Shown here: one piece after another, positions 1 through 6,097 of the stretch | Layout: every line of letters starts with the position of its first letter | Numbering within the stretch: the stretch's first letter is position 1 | Assembly (NCBI GenBank): GCA_934436245.1 | Contig: CAKSAM010000052.1 | Location: forward strand, 1-12,547 | DNA length: 12,547 nucleotides | From: an uncultured Acetatifactor sp. | Lineage (GTDB): Bacteria; Bacillota; Clostridia; Lachnospirales; Lachnospiraceae | Direction: 5' to 3' | Notes under the pieces: generated by a model | What the model was told of the DNA's origin: nothing | The model's input: the letters and a program-made list of their open reading frames with translations, nothing else | Database searches by the model: none | Translations under genes and position numbers: made by a program

Positions 1-303
1 GCCGATACGGTCTACCCGTGGAAAATGGTGGCAGCAGGTGTGAGTGAGACGGCAGATTTTATCCTGTGGGGATACAATGGTGTGGACACCTATCGCCTGG
101 ACGAGACGGAATTCATCCGAGTGCAGGAGAGCTGGGAGATGCCCTGCGGCACGGAAGGCACTTGTGCGGTCCTCGTATCGGACGGTCGCATTCTCTACAT
201 CGGCGCATCCGGCGGCTTCCAGGGAACGACGGCGGACGGTGTGGAGATCAGCGGAAAAGCTCCTGCGCAGATAGTGTTCTATTATGAGCCACTTGCAAAA
301 TAG
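1..303 (+). CDS. 3' end of an unidentified protein (partial)
   Basis: The reading frame is open from the first base of the window and ends at TAG 301-303, so only the last 100 residues are visible and the start lies upstream. An internal ATG at 25 exists but has no convincing ribosome binding site, so it is not proposed as the start. The visible part is soluble, rich in Gly, aromatic and acidic residues, with short alternating beta-strand-like stretches around residues 18-35 and 58-95. It has no membrane segment or recognisable catalytic motif. This resembles the tail of a secreted or ectodomain beta-rich protein, which would fit the neighbouring sensor and lipoprotein genes, but I do not recognise the family. 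A strong stem-loop follows 9 bases after the stop. Confidence 0.6.
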   Translation, partial: ADTVYPWKMVAAGVSETADFILWGYNGVDTYRLDETEFIRVQESWEMPCGTEGTCAVLVSDGRILYIGASGGFQGTTADGVEISGKAPAQIVFYYEPLAK

Positions 304-311
304 AGTGACAA

Positions 312-350
312 TAAACTGGCGACACCGGGAAACCGATGCCGCCAGTTTTA
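312..350. terminator. Bidirectional intrinsic terminator between convergent genes
   Basis: Arms AAACTGGCG (313-321) and CGCCAGTTT (340-348) form a perfect 9-bp stem, and the loop can form an inner CGG/CCG pairing. The plus-strand side runs into TTTTA and the minus-strand side into TTTAT. It lies between the stop of the partial gene at 303 and the stop of the ATPase, whose TAA (348-350, minus strand) overlaps the right arm. It can therefore serve both convergent genes. Confidence 0.75.
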
Positions 351-1601
351 AAGCTCCAGACTGTTATTTTTTAGCAGGAAATCTTTCAGTCCAATGATTA
401 GAATTCCAAGTTCGTTGTGCCAGGGAACAATGTTATCTTTTACGACAATAATTTTTTTGAAAAAATCGTTGGTGTAGATGAGGGAACGTTGTTCTTGTTC
501 TGCTTTTTCCTGATCAGGCATGGAAAAGGCAGATTGAATATAATAACGTTGATTTCCACGATTACAGACAAAATCAATTTCATATTTTTTTGTTTTGCGT
601 TTTCCGTCGGAATCCGATTCCACATGTTCAACAATACCAACATCTACATTAAAACCACGGACCAGCAGCTCGTTATAAATAATATTTTCCATGATATGAG
701 TCTCTTCCTGCTGGCGGAAATTCAGCCGGGCATTTCTGAGTCCAATGTCGGTAAAATAGTATTTGTAGGGAGAAGAAATATATTTTTTCCCTTTTACATC
801 GTAACGTTCTGCCCGGGAGATCAGAAAAGAATCCATGAGATAATCAATGTAGGAACTGATGGTTTTATCGGAAATATTCCCCATTCCATTGCTGGTAAAT
901 GTATTTGCCAGCTTGCTGGGATTGGTAAGGGAACCAATACTGGAAGCTAAAATATTTACCAGATTTTCCATGATAGTACTGCCGCGAAGCTGATTACGCT
1001 CAATAATGTCGTCCAGATAAACTTTTTGCATGAGATCCGTCAGATATTTCGATTTCTGCTCCGGAGTTTTTCGGGTTAAAATAAGCGGAAGACCGCCATA
1101 AGTGGCATATTGATACCATGCCTCTTCTACAGAGCCATCGTAGGCAGATACAAATTCGGAGAAGCTTAGAGGGTATACCCGTACCTCATCTCCCCGACCT
1201 CGGAATTCGGTGAGAATATCGGAGGACAGGAACTTTGAATTGCTTCCGGTAACGTAAATGTCCAGATTCTCCAAGCGGTTCAGACCGTTTAATACTTTTT
1301 CAAAACTGTCCACAAATTGCACTTCATCCAGAAAAATATAGTAAGTGCTGTCATCTTGAATCAGACTTTTGATATAGGTGCTTAATGCCTTTCGGTCCAA
1401 CAACTCTTCATGCTCATCATCATCCAGAGCAATCCGGATAATATGATCATCCGGGATATTGTGCTCCAATAAATAATTGTAGAACAGATGAAACAGGAGA
1501 TAAGACTTTCCGCAACGTCGTAATCCGGTGATCACTTTGATCGATCGATTTTCCATACGATCGATTAGTTTATTTAAGTAAGTATCTCGCTTGATCTCCA
1601 T
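348..1601 (-). CDS. AAA-type ATPase with C-terminal DUF4143-like domain
   Basis: A 417-residue protein of the widespread bacterial AAA_14/DUF4143 ATP-binding family. The N-terminal P-loop domain has Walker A GLRRCGKS (residues 26-33), Walker B IFLDE (acidic pair D92-E93) and a sensor-1-like TGSNS (118-122), followed by an FRGRG arginine-rich segment typical of the family. The C-terminal half holds an EIDF motif (E341, D343) followed by YYIQSA (353-358). This is the position where PD-(D/E)XK-like folds carry E-x-K; here it reads Q-S-A, so nuclease activity is doubtful. The start is set by ATG 1601-1599 with GGAGG (1610-1606) five bases upstream. It is monocistronic, with its own promoter and a terminator at the stop codon. 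The cellular role of the family is poorly defined, and links to defence or mobile DNA are only suggestive. Composition is more AT-rich than the M56 genes, consistent with separate acquisition. Confidence 0.9.
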   Translation of the reverse strand: MEIKRDTYLNKLIDRMENRSIKVITGLRRCGKSYLLFHLFYNYLLEHNIPDDHIIRIALDDDEHEELLDRKALSTYIKSLIQDDSTYYIFLDEVQFVDSFEKVLNGLNRLENLDIYVTGSNSKFLSSDILTEFRGRGDEVRVYPLSFSEFVSAYDGSVEEAWYQYATYGGLPLILTRKTPEQKSKYLTDLMQKVYLDDIIERNQLRGSTIMENLVNILASSIGSLTNPSKLANTFTSNGMGNISDKTISSYIDYLMDSFLISRAERYDVKGKKYISSPYKYYFTDIGLRNARLNFRQQEETHIMENIIYNELLVRGFNVDVGIVEHVESDSDGKRKTKKYEIDFVCNRGNQRYYIQSAFSMPDQEKAEQEQRSLIYTNDFFKKIIVVKDNIVPWHNELGILIIGLKDFLLKNNSLEL

Positions 1602-1611
1602 AATGCCTCCT

Positions 1612-1650
1612 ATTACGAAAAATGACTACATATACAATGATTTTCGTATT
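1612..1650. repeat. 39-bp palindromic repeat, copy A (probable operator over transcription start)
   Basis: The element begins ATTACGAA and ends with TTCGTA at positions 32-37, making an imperfect palindrome. It shares with copy B the same 39-bp length, the first 11 bases, a central TACATATACA (positions 16-25) and TTCGTA. It abuts the downstream edge of the -10 element of the ATPase promoter and covers the predicted start site, so a protein bound here would block initiation. The binding protein is unknown. Confidence 0.65.
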
Positions 1651-1651
1651 T

Positions 1652-1680
1652 ATTTTAACTTATTTGCAAAAAGTAGTCAA
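1652..1680 (-). promoter_or_regulatory. Sigma-A-like promoter of the ATPase gene
   Basis: On the minus strand, TTGACT (1680-1675) and TAAAAT (1657-1652) are separated by exactly 17 bases. Transcription would begin near 1645, giving a leader of about 45 bases before the ATG at 1601. The promoter lies between the two 39-bp repeats at 1612-1650 and 1696-1734. Confidence 0.7.
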
Positions 1681-1695
1681 TATATCTACTATTAT

Positions 1696-1734
1696 ATTAC
1701 GAAAAAACTATACATATACATAAGAATTCGTAAT
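1696..1734. repeat. 39-bp palindromic repeat, copy B (probable upstream operator)
   Basis: This is the second copy of the element at 1612-1650. It has perfect outer arms, ATTACGAA (1696-1703) and TTCGTAAT (1727-1734), 23 bases apart, and the same central TACATATACA. It lies upstream of the -35 box of the ATPase promoter. Start-to-start distance to copy A is 84 bp, eight turns of B-DNA at 10.5 bp per turn, so both sites lie on the same face of the helix. Confidence 0.65.
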
Positions 1735-1859
1735 AGAATAACAATTGTCATAAGTTCCCATCTGCTCAATTGTGTATTTGCAGCGGTTATGTTATAAAAA
1801 GACCAGAAACAACAAAAAACGGTCGTTTGGGTGAAAATTAAGGGAATCAGATTTCTTAC

Positions 1860-1888
1860 TTGACAGATAGGTCGGTAGAATGTAGACT
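1860..1888 (+). promoter_or_regulatory. Candidate promoter of the large M56 gene
   Basis: TTGACA (1860-1865, perfect consensus) is followed after 17 bases by TAGACT (1883-1888, 4 of 6 consensus). TATAAT occurs at 1888-1893 but is 22 bases from the -35 box, too far. The -10 hexamer is also the left inner arm of the dyad centred at 1894/1895, so a bound repressor would block it. Confidence 0.5.
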
Positions 1889-1918
1889 ATAATTACAATG
1901 AGTCTATAAAACATCGAC
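1871..1918. promoter_or_regulatory. Long imperfect dyad (probable operator) at the M56 promoter
   Basis: Two nested inverted repeats share one centre between 1894 and 1895: TAGACT (1883-1888) with AGTCTA (1901-1906), and outer GTCG (1871-1874) with CGAC (1915-1918). The shared centre makes a single two-part regulatory site more likely than chance. It does not contain the TTACA-N3-TGTAA dyad found upstream of the BlaI-type gene at 6098, so either another regulator acts here or BlaI reads a variant site. Confidence 0.5.
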
Positions 1919-1941
1919 TATGCCTTGCCGGGGGGCAGGAC

Positions 1942-1949
1942 AGGAGGGG
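1942..1949 (+). promoter_or_regulatory. Ribosome binding site fixing the start at 1953
   Basis: AGGAGGGG lies just before ATG 1953. The same block, AGGAGGGGCTTATG, precedes the paralogous remnant at 5498, whose protein begins with matching residues (M-x-E-x-IYRIFD). This rules out the upstream in-frame ATG at 1920, which has no binding site and would add 11 unconserved residues. Confidence 0.85.
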
Positions 1950-1952
1950 CTT

Positions 1953-4900
1953 ATGGGTGAGAATATCTACAGAATATTTGACGGTGTATGGAACTTAAGT
2001 CTGGTGGGAGGATACTGCGTGCTGCTGGTGCTCCTCGCCAGACTTTTGTTGCAAAAAGCACCAAAATGGTGCTCCTATCTGTTATGGGGAATTGTGTTCG
2101 TACGGTTGTGCTGTCCGGTATTACCGGAGACGGGAATCAGCCTGATCCCGGAGAGGTTGTTGTCGGTGGGGACAGAGATGACGTCAGGGCAGCAGACAGT
2201 CGGTCCGGGCAGTCATGGTTATGCAGAGACCAACGATACGAAGGATAACGGAGATGCCCTGCGGCGGGAGTATGATGCGGTGGAAGCATTGGACAACCAG
2301 TCGGCAGGAAATACGATGGTTGTTGGAAATGACAATGCTGTTATGAACGCCGACGACACGCAGGATTTTTCCCTGGGAACTGCGAGAACAGAAAGTGGAG
2401 CTACGGTCGCAGGGGTGGCAGCCAGTGGAACAGATGCAGTGATTTCGGGAACATCTGCCGGAACGGGTTCTGACGCCCACGCATGGACATACCCGGTGTG
2501 GTTCCGTGTATTATCCCTGGTATGGCTGGCAGGAATGCTTGGCTTCCTGGGATATCATGCTTATTCTTATCTGCGCATGCTCCATCGGATCCGTAGACTT
2601 GACAGTGATGTCAGACAGGTAGAACCCGGGATCTGTGAGATCGACGGTGGGCATTTGTCCTTTGTCATGGGACTGATCCATCCGGTGATCTATCTGTCTT
2701 CCGGACTGGATCCTGAGAGTAGAAAAGTTGTTCTGTGCCATGAACGGGTGCACTTACAGCGCAGAGATTATCTGTGGAAACCGCTAGCGTTGGTAATCTG
2801 CTGCGTCCACTGGTTCAATCCGCTGGTGTGGCTGGCATTTTATCTGATGAATATGGACTGCGAGATGTCCTGTGATGAAAAAGTGGTGAAGCTCCTCGGG
2901 GAGGAGAGCAAGAAAATCTATTCCTATACGCTTCTGGAAGAGGCTTCCGGCGGCGAATGGAAACGCTATCGTGGCGGTTCCATCTGCGCACTGCTTTCTT
3001 TTGGTGAGGATCATGTGAAGAACCGTATCCGTCATGTGTTGGACTACCGCAAGCCGCCATTCTGGATGCTGGTTGGTGCGGCAGCAGTGATCGTGATACT
3101 GGTGGTGTGTTTGTGCAGCGATCCGGGTGGCAAAGCAGATATGACAGATGGCTCAGATCCCGGCACCACGACAGAGACGGCAGACTCCGGTGCAGAGACA
3201 GGACCGGAGGAAAACGGTGAGGGCAGTGTGGTGACGCTGGAAGAGTTTGCCGGCATAACGATTCACAACAGAGAAGAATTCGGCAACATTTTTTCTCTGA
3301 AAACCATAGAAGCACAGCGGACTTTTCAATGGGATAACACAGCACATGATTTGGTGTGGGCAGAGAATAACGGAGATTATGTGTATGGGATATTCAAGGC
3401 TTTATTAGACGGAAATACTTCACAGGAATACATGAAATACACAGATCCGGTGACTTCTGCGGTGGCACTTCTTCATCTGGGGGAAGGAAGCGGGATCGTG
3501 ACGGAGACACTTTACAAGGCAAAACAGCAGTTTGATTTCAGTGACGCTCCGGGAGAAGGTTCTGTGGTCAATGTGAGGTATACGTTTGCGGCAGACGCTT
3601 CTTTCATAGATATCCCCATGGTAATGGCAGAGGAGACACAGCATCTGTGGTTTTTATCCTTCGGGGATCTGAGCAGCAGTGGTGATCCGGACAAAACCTA
3701 CGGACCGTTAGAGGGAGATATCTGCACACGGAATGTGTATGCGGAATATGAACTTAGTGACGCCGGGCAGTATTCATTCCCGGAAGGCAGTTATACCGGA
3801 GAAGACAACATCGGAGAAAGACAGCATATTCAGGTGTCTTCCTATGGAATCTATCTGATGGATGAGGAGGACAATTCTTTTGACTGTATTCATACGGAGC
3901 GGATTCCGGTGAAGGTTCCCGCGGATGTGACCTCTGTGCCGATAGCATACCGGACTTCAGTATCAGGAGTCTATAATGGGTATCGGGCGGACCGGGGACT
4001 GACGGATGATAGCGATATTAAGGTCTATTACCTGACAGATTCCGATGAGTCGCATTTTGGAACGGATGCCTGGATGCCTACGGTGTTGCGGGAATACGAC
4101 TTGGGCACAGGGACCATAACCGACAGGGCACTGCCGGAGAATTTACAAATTGGGAATGGATTGTGGGTAGGTGAAGGCTACTACTATATAGAAAATAGCA
4201 GCAATCCGGCGATCACAATCCGACTGCCGTTGACCGGGGTTGACAGCTTGTATGGAAGCTATGCAGCCGCACGGGGAGCCGATACTCTGGCTTATCCGGG
4301 AGTAGTATTTGATGTGTCGAATCGAACGGAGGATGAGACCTTTGCCCTGTTGGACCTGGATGGCGACGGGATATCGGAGAAAATCTCGATACATCCTGCG
4401 GAACCGGTAAAGGGATATTCCCTGGAGGAATATACGAAATATGTGAATATGGGACTAAGTGAAATGAATTGCTATGACCTGAGTGATGCAGTGCTGGAAG
4501 TAAACGGTCAGGCGACGGAGATTTATACGGAGAATATGAGCAATTCTATCTTCGCGTTCAGTCCGGATGGGGAACAGATCCTGATCGCATTGTATGAAGA
4601 TGGCCCCAGTGCGGATCCATTGACCAGACTCTATCATTATGAAAATGGGAAACTGGTGGAGACCGGACAGATAAAACAGGATATTCGACGCATCCAAATC
4701 TCGCACGGGCAGATGCAGGTCCACGAACCCTACAACGTAATGACAATAGATTCTATCGAGAGAATCTATTATGTGACAAAAAACGGACATCTTCAGGAAC
4801 TAACGCAGGAGGAGTATTGGTTGAGCGGCTATGCAGAGGTGGAACTTCTGCAGGATATGACGCTGTACCGTACACCGAATGGTGAGACCTTCATACTGTC

Positions 4901-5048
4901 GGCAGGAAGCAAGGTACGCATGACGAAGCTGGATGCAACGCAGAACTGGATCTGCCTGCAGGCGGAAGACAATACGCAGGGGTGGTTCAGTCTGGAAGCC
5001 GGTATCAACTATGATGATTATTTTGGCGGATTAAATCACGCCGGTTAA
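1953..5048 (+). CDS. M56/BlaR1-like membrane metalloprotease with giant ectodomain and SH3-like tail
   Basis: This 1031-residue protein has the BlaR1/MecR1 transducer plan. TM1 lies at about 15-33 and TM2 at 40-56, followed by an unusually long Thr/Ser/Asp-rich loop (about 60-180) and TM3 (about 182-205). The cytoplasmic zinc protease domain has HERVH (residues 263-267, HExxH) and a downstream acidic cluster D302-x-E304-x3-D308-E309 that should supply the third ligand. TM4 lies at about 369-389. The remaining 640 residues face outward. They contain no SxxK penicillin-binding domain, but include a DLDGDG calcium-loop-like motif at about 801 and an SH3-like domain at about 960-1020 (W-I-C and GWFSL strands). 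By family analogy it senses an external signal and triggers loss of a BlaI-type repressor. The next gene starts 15 bases downstream. The ectodomain ligand is unknown. Confidence 0.85.
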   Translation: MGENIYRIFDGVWNLSLVGGYCVLLVLLARLLLQKAPKWCSYLLWGIVFVRLCCPVLPETGISLIPERLLSVGTEMTSGQQTVGPGSHGYAETNDTKDNGDALRREYDAVEALDNQSAGNTMVVGNDNAVMNADDTQDFSLGTARTESGATVAGVAASGTDAVISGTSAGTGSDAHAWTYPVWFRVLSLVWLAGMLGFLGYHAYSYLRMLHRIRRLDSDVRQVEPGICEIDGGHLSFVMGLIHPVIYLSSGLDPESRKVVLCHERVHLQRRDYLWKPLALVICCVHWFNPLVWLAFYLMNMDCEMSCDEKVVKLLGEESKKIYSYTLLEEASGGEWKRYRGGSICALLSFGEDHVKNRIRHVLDYRKPPFWMLVGAAAVIVILVVCLCSDPGGKADMTDGSDPGTTTETADSGAETGPEENGEGSVVTLEEFAGITIHNREEFGNIFSLKTIEAQRTFQWDNTAHDLVWAENNGDYVYGIFKALLDGNTSQEYMKYTDPVTSAVALLHLGEGSGIVTETLYKAKQQFDFSDAPGEGSVVNVRYTFAADASFIDIPMVMAEETQHLWFLSFGDLSSSGDPDKTYGPLEGDICTRNVYAEYELSDAGQYSFPEGSYTGEDNIGERQHIQVSSYGIYLMDEEDNSFDCIHTERIPVKVPADVTSVPIAYRTSVSGVYNGYRADRGLTDDSDIKVYYLTDSDESHFGTDAWMPTVLREYDLGTGTITDRALPENLQIGNGLWVGEGYYYIENSSNPAITIRLPLTGVDSLYGSYAAARGADTLAYPGVVFDVSNRTEDETFALLDLDGDGISEKISIHPAEPVKGYSLEEYTKYVNMGLSEMNCYDLSDAVLEVNGQATEIYTENMSNSIFAFSPDGEQILIALYEDGPSADPLTRLYHYENGKLVETGQIKQDIRRIQISHGQMQVHEPYNVMTIDSIERIYYVTKNGHLQELTQEEYWLSGYAEVELLQDMTLYRTPNGETFILSAGSKVRMTKLDATQNWICLQAEDNTQGWFSLEAGINYDDYFGGLNHAG
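2791..2988 (+). repeat. 198-bp direct repeat within the M56 domain, copy 1
   Basis: Matches 5571-5768 at 189 of 198 positions by hand count, with no gaps and an uninterrupted identical run of more than 100 bases. It encodes the segment just after the HExxH motif, from the conserved CCVHWFNPLVWLAFYL helix through the acidic cluster to GGSIC. Confidence 0.85.
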
Positions 5049-5063
5049 AAAGGGAGGGTTAAT

Positions 5064-5483
5064 ATGATACAGCAGTTGAAATTCAGTCCGGTGGAAAATG
5101 TACTGGTCGTGTTATTCGTAGTAGTAATCCTGGGATATTTATTATATCTGCTTGATCGGAGCCTTCAGAATAAACAGAGAGGCAAACATACCGTGAGCAG
5201 GGCAAAAGTCGTCAGCAAAGAGCAGTCCACAGCGGTGGGGCAGCCGGTGTACCTGGCAGATGGTATGGTAAATTCCGGGATAACGGAGACAGAAAATGTC
5301 AAGAGTGTTATCTTTGAAAATCTGGAGAAAGTGGGAGAACGGATCACGCTGGAAGTCTCTGACAGAATTTATAGAGAATTGCAGGAAGGCGATTGCGCAA
5401 GCCTAAGCTACCGGGACGGGAAATTAATAAGCTTCGGAGCGTTACAGAACAGGGATGACAGAGAGCGGAGCTTCCGGGGATAG
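5064..5483 (+). CDS. Small single-pass membrane protein, DUF2500/DUF7489-like
   Basis: This 139-residue protein has one N-terminal membrane segment (about residues 13-31), a basic stretch (KQRGKH), and a compact beta-rich domain. The spacing of SVIFENL, GERITLEVSD and LQEGDCASLSYRDGKLISFG resembles DUF2500-type domains (a pattern of F-E, G-x-R-x-E/T-L-x-V, L-x-E-G-D and a final G-F). That assignment comes from motif memory and is moderate at best. GGGAGGG (5052-5058) precedes the ATG. It lies 15 bases after the large M56 gene and 14 bases before the M56 remnant, so it is cotranscribed. A role as an accessory or stabilising partner of the M56 sensor is inference from context only. Confidence 0.7.
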   Translation: MIQQLKFSPVENVLVVLFVVVILGYLLYLLDRSLQNKQRGKHTVSRAKVVSKEQSTAVGQPVYLADGMVNSGITETENVKSVIFENLEKVGERITLEVSDRIYRELQEGDCASLSYRDGKLISFGALQNRDDRERSFRG

Positions 5484-5497
5484 TGTAGGAGGGGCTT

Positions 5498-5901
5498 ATG
5501 AGTGAAGGCATCTACAGGATCTTTGACAGCATATGGCGGCTGAGCCTGGTGGGAGGTTATTGCATCCTGCTGGTGATCTGCTGTGTCCACTGGTTTAATC
5601 CGCTGGTGTGGCTGGCATTTTATCTGATGAATATGGACTGCGAGATGTCCTGTGATGAAAAAGTGGTGAAGCTCCTCGGGGAGGAAAGTAAGAAAATCTA
5701 TTCCTATACGCTTCTGGAAGAGGCTTCCGGTGGCGAATGGAAACGCTATTGGGGCGGCTCCATCTGCGGTACCTGGATGGCAGCAGACAGTGGCTCTGCG
5801 TGGAGAACGAGAATGGTGTCACCGGGTGGCTTAAGCTAGCGGATTACACTGCCGAGGAGGCTTGGGCAACTTTTAACGACCTGATGCCATATGGTGGGTG
5901 A
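5498..5901 (+). pseudogene. Collapsed remnant of a second M56/BlaR1-like gene
   Basis: Three pieces of a paralogue of the gene at 1953-5048 are joined. The first is the start and TM1 (residues 1-26, M-x-E-x-IYRIFD), behind an identical AGGAGGGGCTTATG. The second is a 198-bp block (5571-5768) matching 2791-2988, covering only the part of the protease domain after HExxH. The third, from 5770 in another reading frame, is an SH3-like tail reading WLCVENENGVTGWLKLADY and ending at TGA 5899-5901. This tail aligns with the SH3-like end of the large gene. The first junction lies at a shared TGGT, consistent with deletion across short homology. The uninterrupted frame (5498-5839, 113 residues) keeps no HExxH motif, TM2-TM4 or ectodomain, and ends in out-of-frame sequence. 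The gene is almost certainly dead, although a short membrane peptide could still be translated. Confidence 0.85.
5571..5768 (+). repeat. 198-bp direct repeat within the M56 remnant, copy 2
   Basis: This is the counterpart of 2791-2988, offset by 2780 bases in the same orientation. The sequence before it (start codon and TM1 region) is clearly more diverged from the large gene than this block is, so similarity is patchy. That is the pattern expected after gene conversion or recent recombination. Confidence 0.85.
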
Positions 5902-5906
5902 TAAAA

Positions 5907-5964
5907 CTTATACTAGAAACAATTGATAAAAATAAAAAAAGTTTCCAGTATAAGAGAAACTTTT
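5907..5964. terminator. Overlapping AT-rich hairpins after the M56 remnant (possible terminator)
   Basis: CTTATACTAGAAAC (5907-5920) pairs with GTTTCCAGTATAAG (5941-5954) at 13 of 14 positions across a 20-base loop. A second stem, AAAAGTTTC (5937-5945) with GAAACTTTT (5956-5964), reuses the right arm of the first, so the two are mutually exclusive. The stems are GC-poor. The plus-strand U-run is short, while the minus strand has a long U-run. It may be a weak terminator separating the two plus-strand units. Confidence 0.4.
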
Positions 5965-5988
5965 ACCTTAGCAGATAAAAAATAGGCA

Positions 5989-6018
5989 TTGACAGAAATG
6001 GTTTACATGATGTAACAT
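5989..6018 (+). promoter_or_regulatory. Promoter of the BlaI-type operon
   Basis: TTGACA (5989-5994) and TAACAT (6013-6018) are separated by 18 bases, placing the start near 6025 with a leader of about 73 bases. Both BlaI-type operators overlap or immediately follow the -10 box, which is the expected arrangement for autorepression. Confidence 0.65.
6003..6015. promoter_or_regulatory. BlaI/MecI-type operator 1
   Basis: TTACA-TGA-TGTAA is a perfect dyad built from the TACA/TGTA half-sites known for the BlaI/MecI/CopY family. It lies in the spacer of the promoter and overlaps the -10 box. It lies 23 bp (about two helical turns) from operator 2, centre to centre. Confidence 0.75.
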
Positions 6019-6025
6019 AAAAGCG

Positions 6026-6038
6026 TTACAACTTGTAA
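6026..6038. promoter_or_regulatory. BlaI/MecI-type operator 2
   Basis: TTACA-ACT-TGTAA has the same geometry as operator 1, at and just downstream of the predicted transcription start. Flanking bases extend the half-sites to GTTACA and TGTAAAC. The pair is well suited to cooperative binding by two repressor dimers. Confidence 0.75.
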
Positions 6039-6097
6039 ACCAATTTGCGTTATAAGACATCATAGATACAGAGAGAACAAAAAAGGGAGGAATTGCA

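Larger units (their letters stand above)
1735..1952 (+). other. Intergenic leader upstream of the large M56 gene
   Basis: No gene is supported here. The stretch holds two candidate plus-strand promoters: TTGTGT-17-TATAAA (1770-1798), good at -10 and weak at -35, and TTGACA-17-TAGACT (1860-1888), good at -35 and overlapped by a 48-bp dyad. It also holds the ribosome binding site that fixes the start at 1953. A 68-codon frame across 1591-1797 is AT-rich, lacks a binding site and crosses the ATPase promoter, so it is not called. Confidence 0.5.

Noticed and set aside
417..950. 177-codon plus-strand frame inside the ATPase gene
   Set aside because: It is antisense to well-conserved ATPase coding sequence, has no recognisable domain, and its composition follows from the opposite strand.
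1741..1748. ACAATTGT palindrome as a regulatory site
   Set aside because: An eight-base AT-rich palindrome is expected by chance here and is not repeated at a meaningful spacing.
1591..1797. 68-codon plus-strand frame upstream of the large M56 gene
   Set aside because: Ile/Tyr/Lys-rich reading of AT-rich promoter DNA with no ribosome binding site; it overlaps the ATPase promoter and operators.
1920..1952. Upstream in-frame ATG at 1920 as start of the large M56 protein
   Set aside because: No ribosome binding site precedes it; AGGAGGGG is ideally placed for ATG 1953, and the paralogous remnant starts at the equivalent point.
5498..5839. 113-residue frame as a functional dominant-negative M56 micro-protein
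   Set aside because: Its C-terminal 22 residues are out-of-frame SH3-coding DNA and the protease core is deleted; decay explains it better, although translation cannot be excluded.
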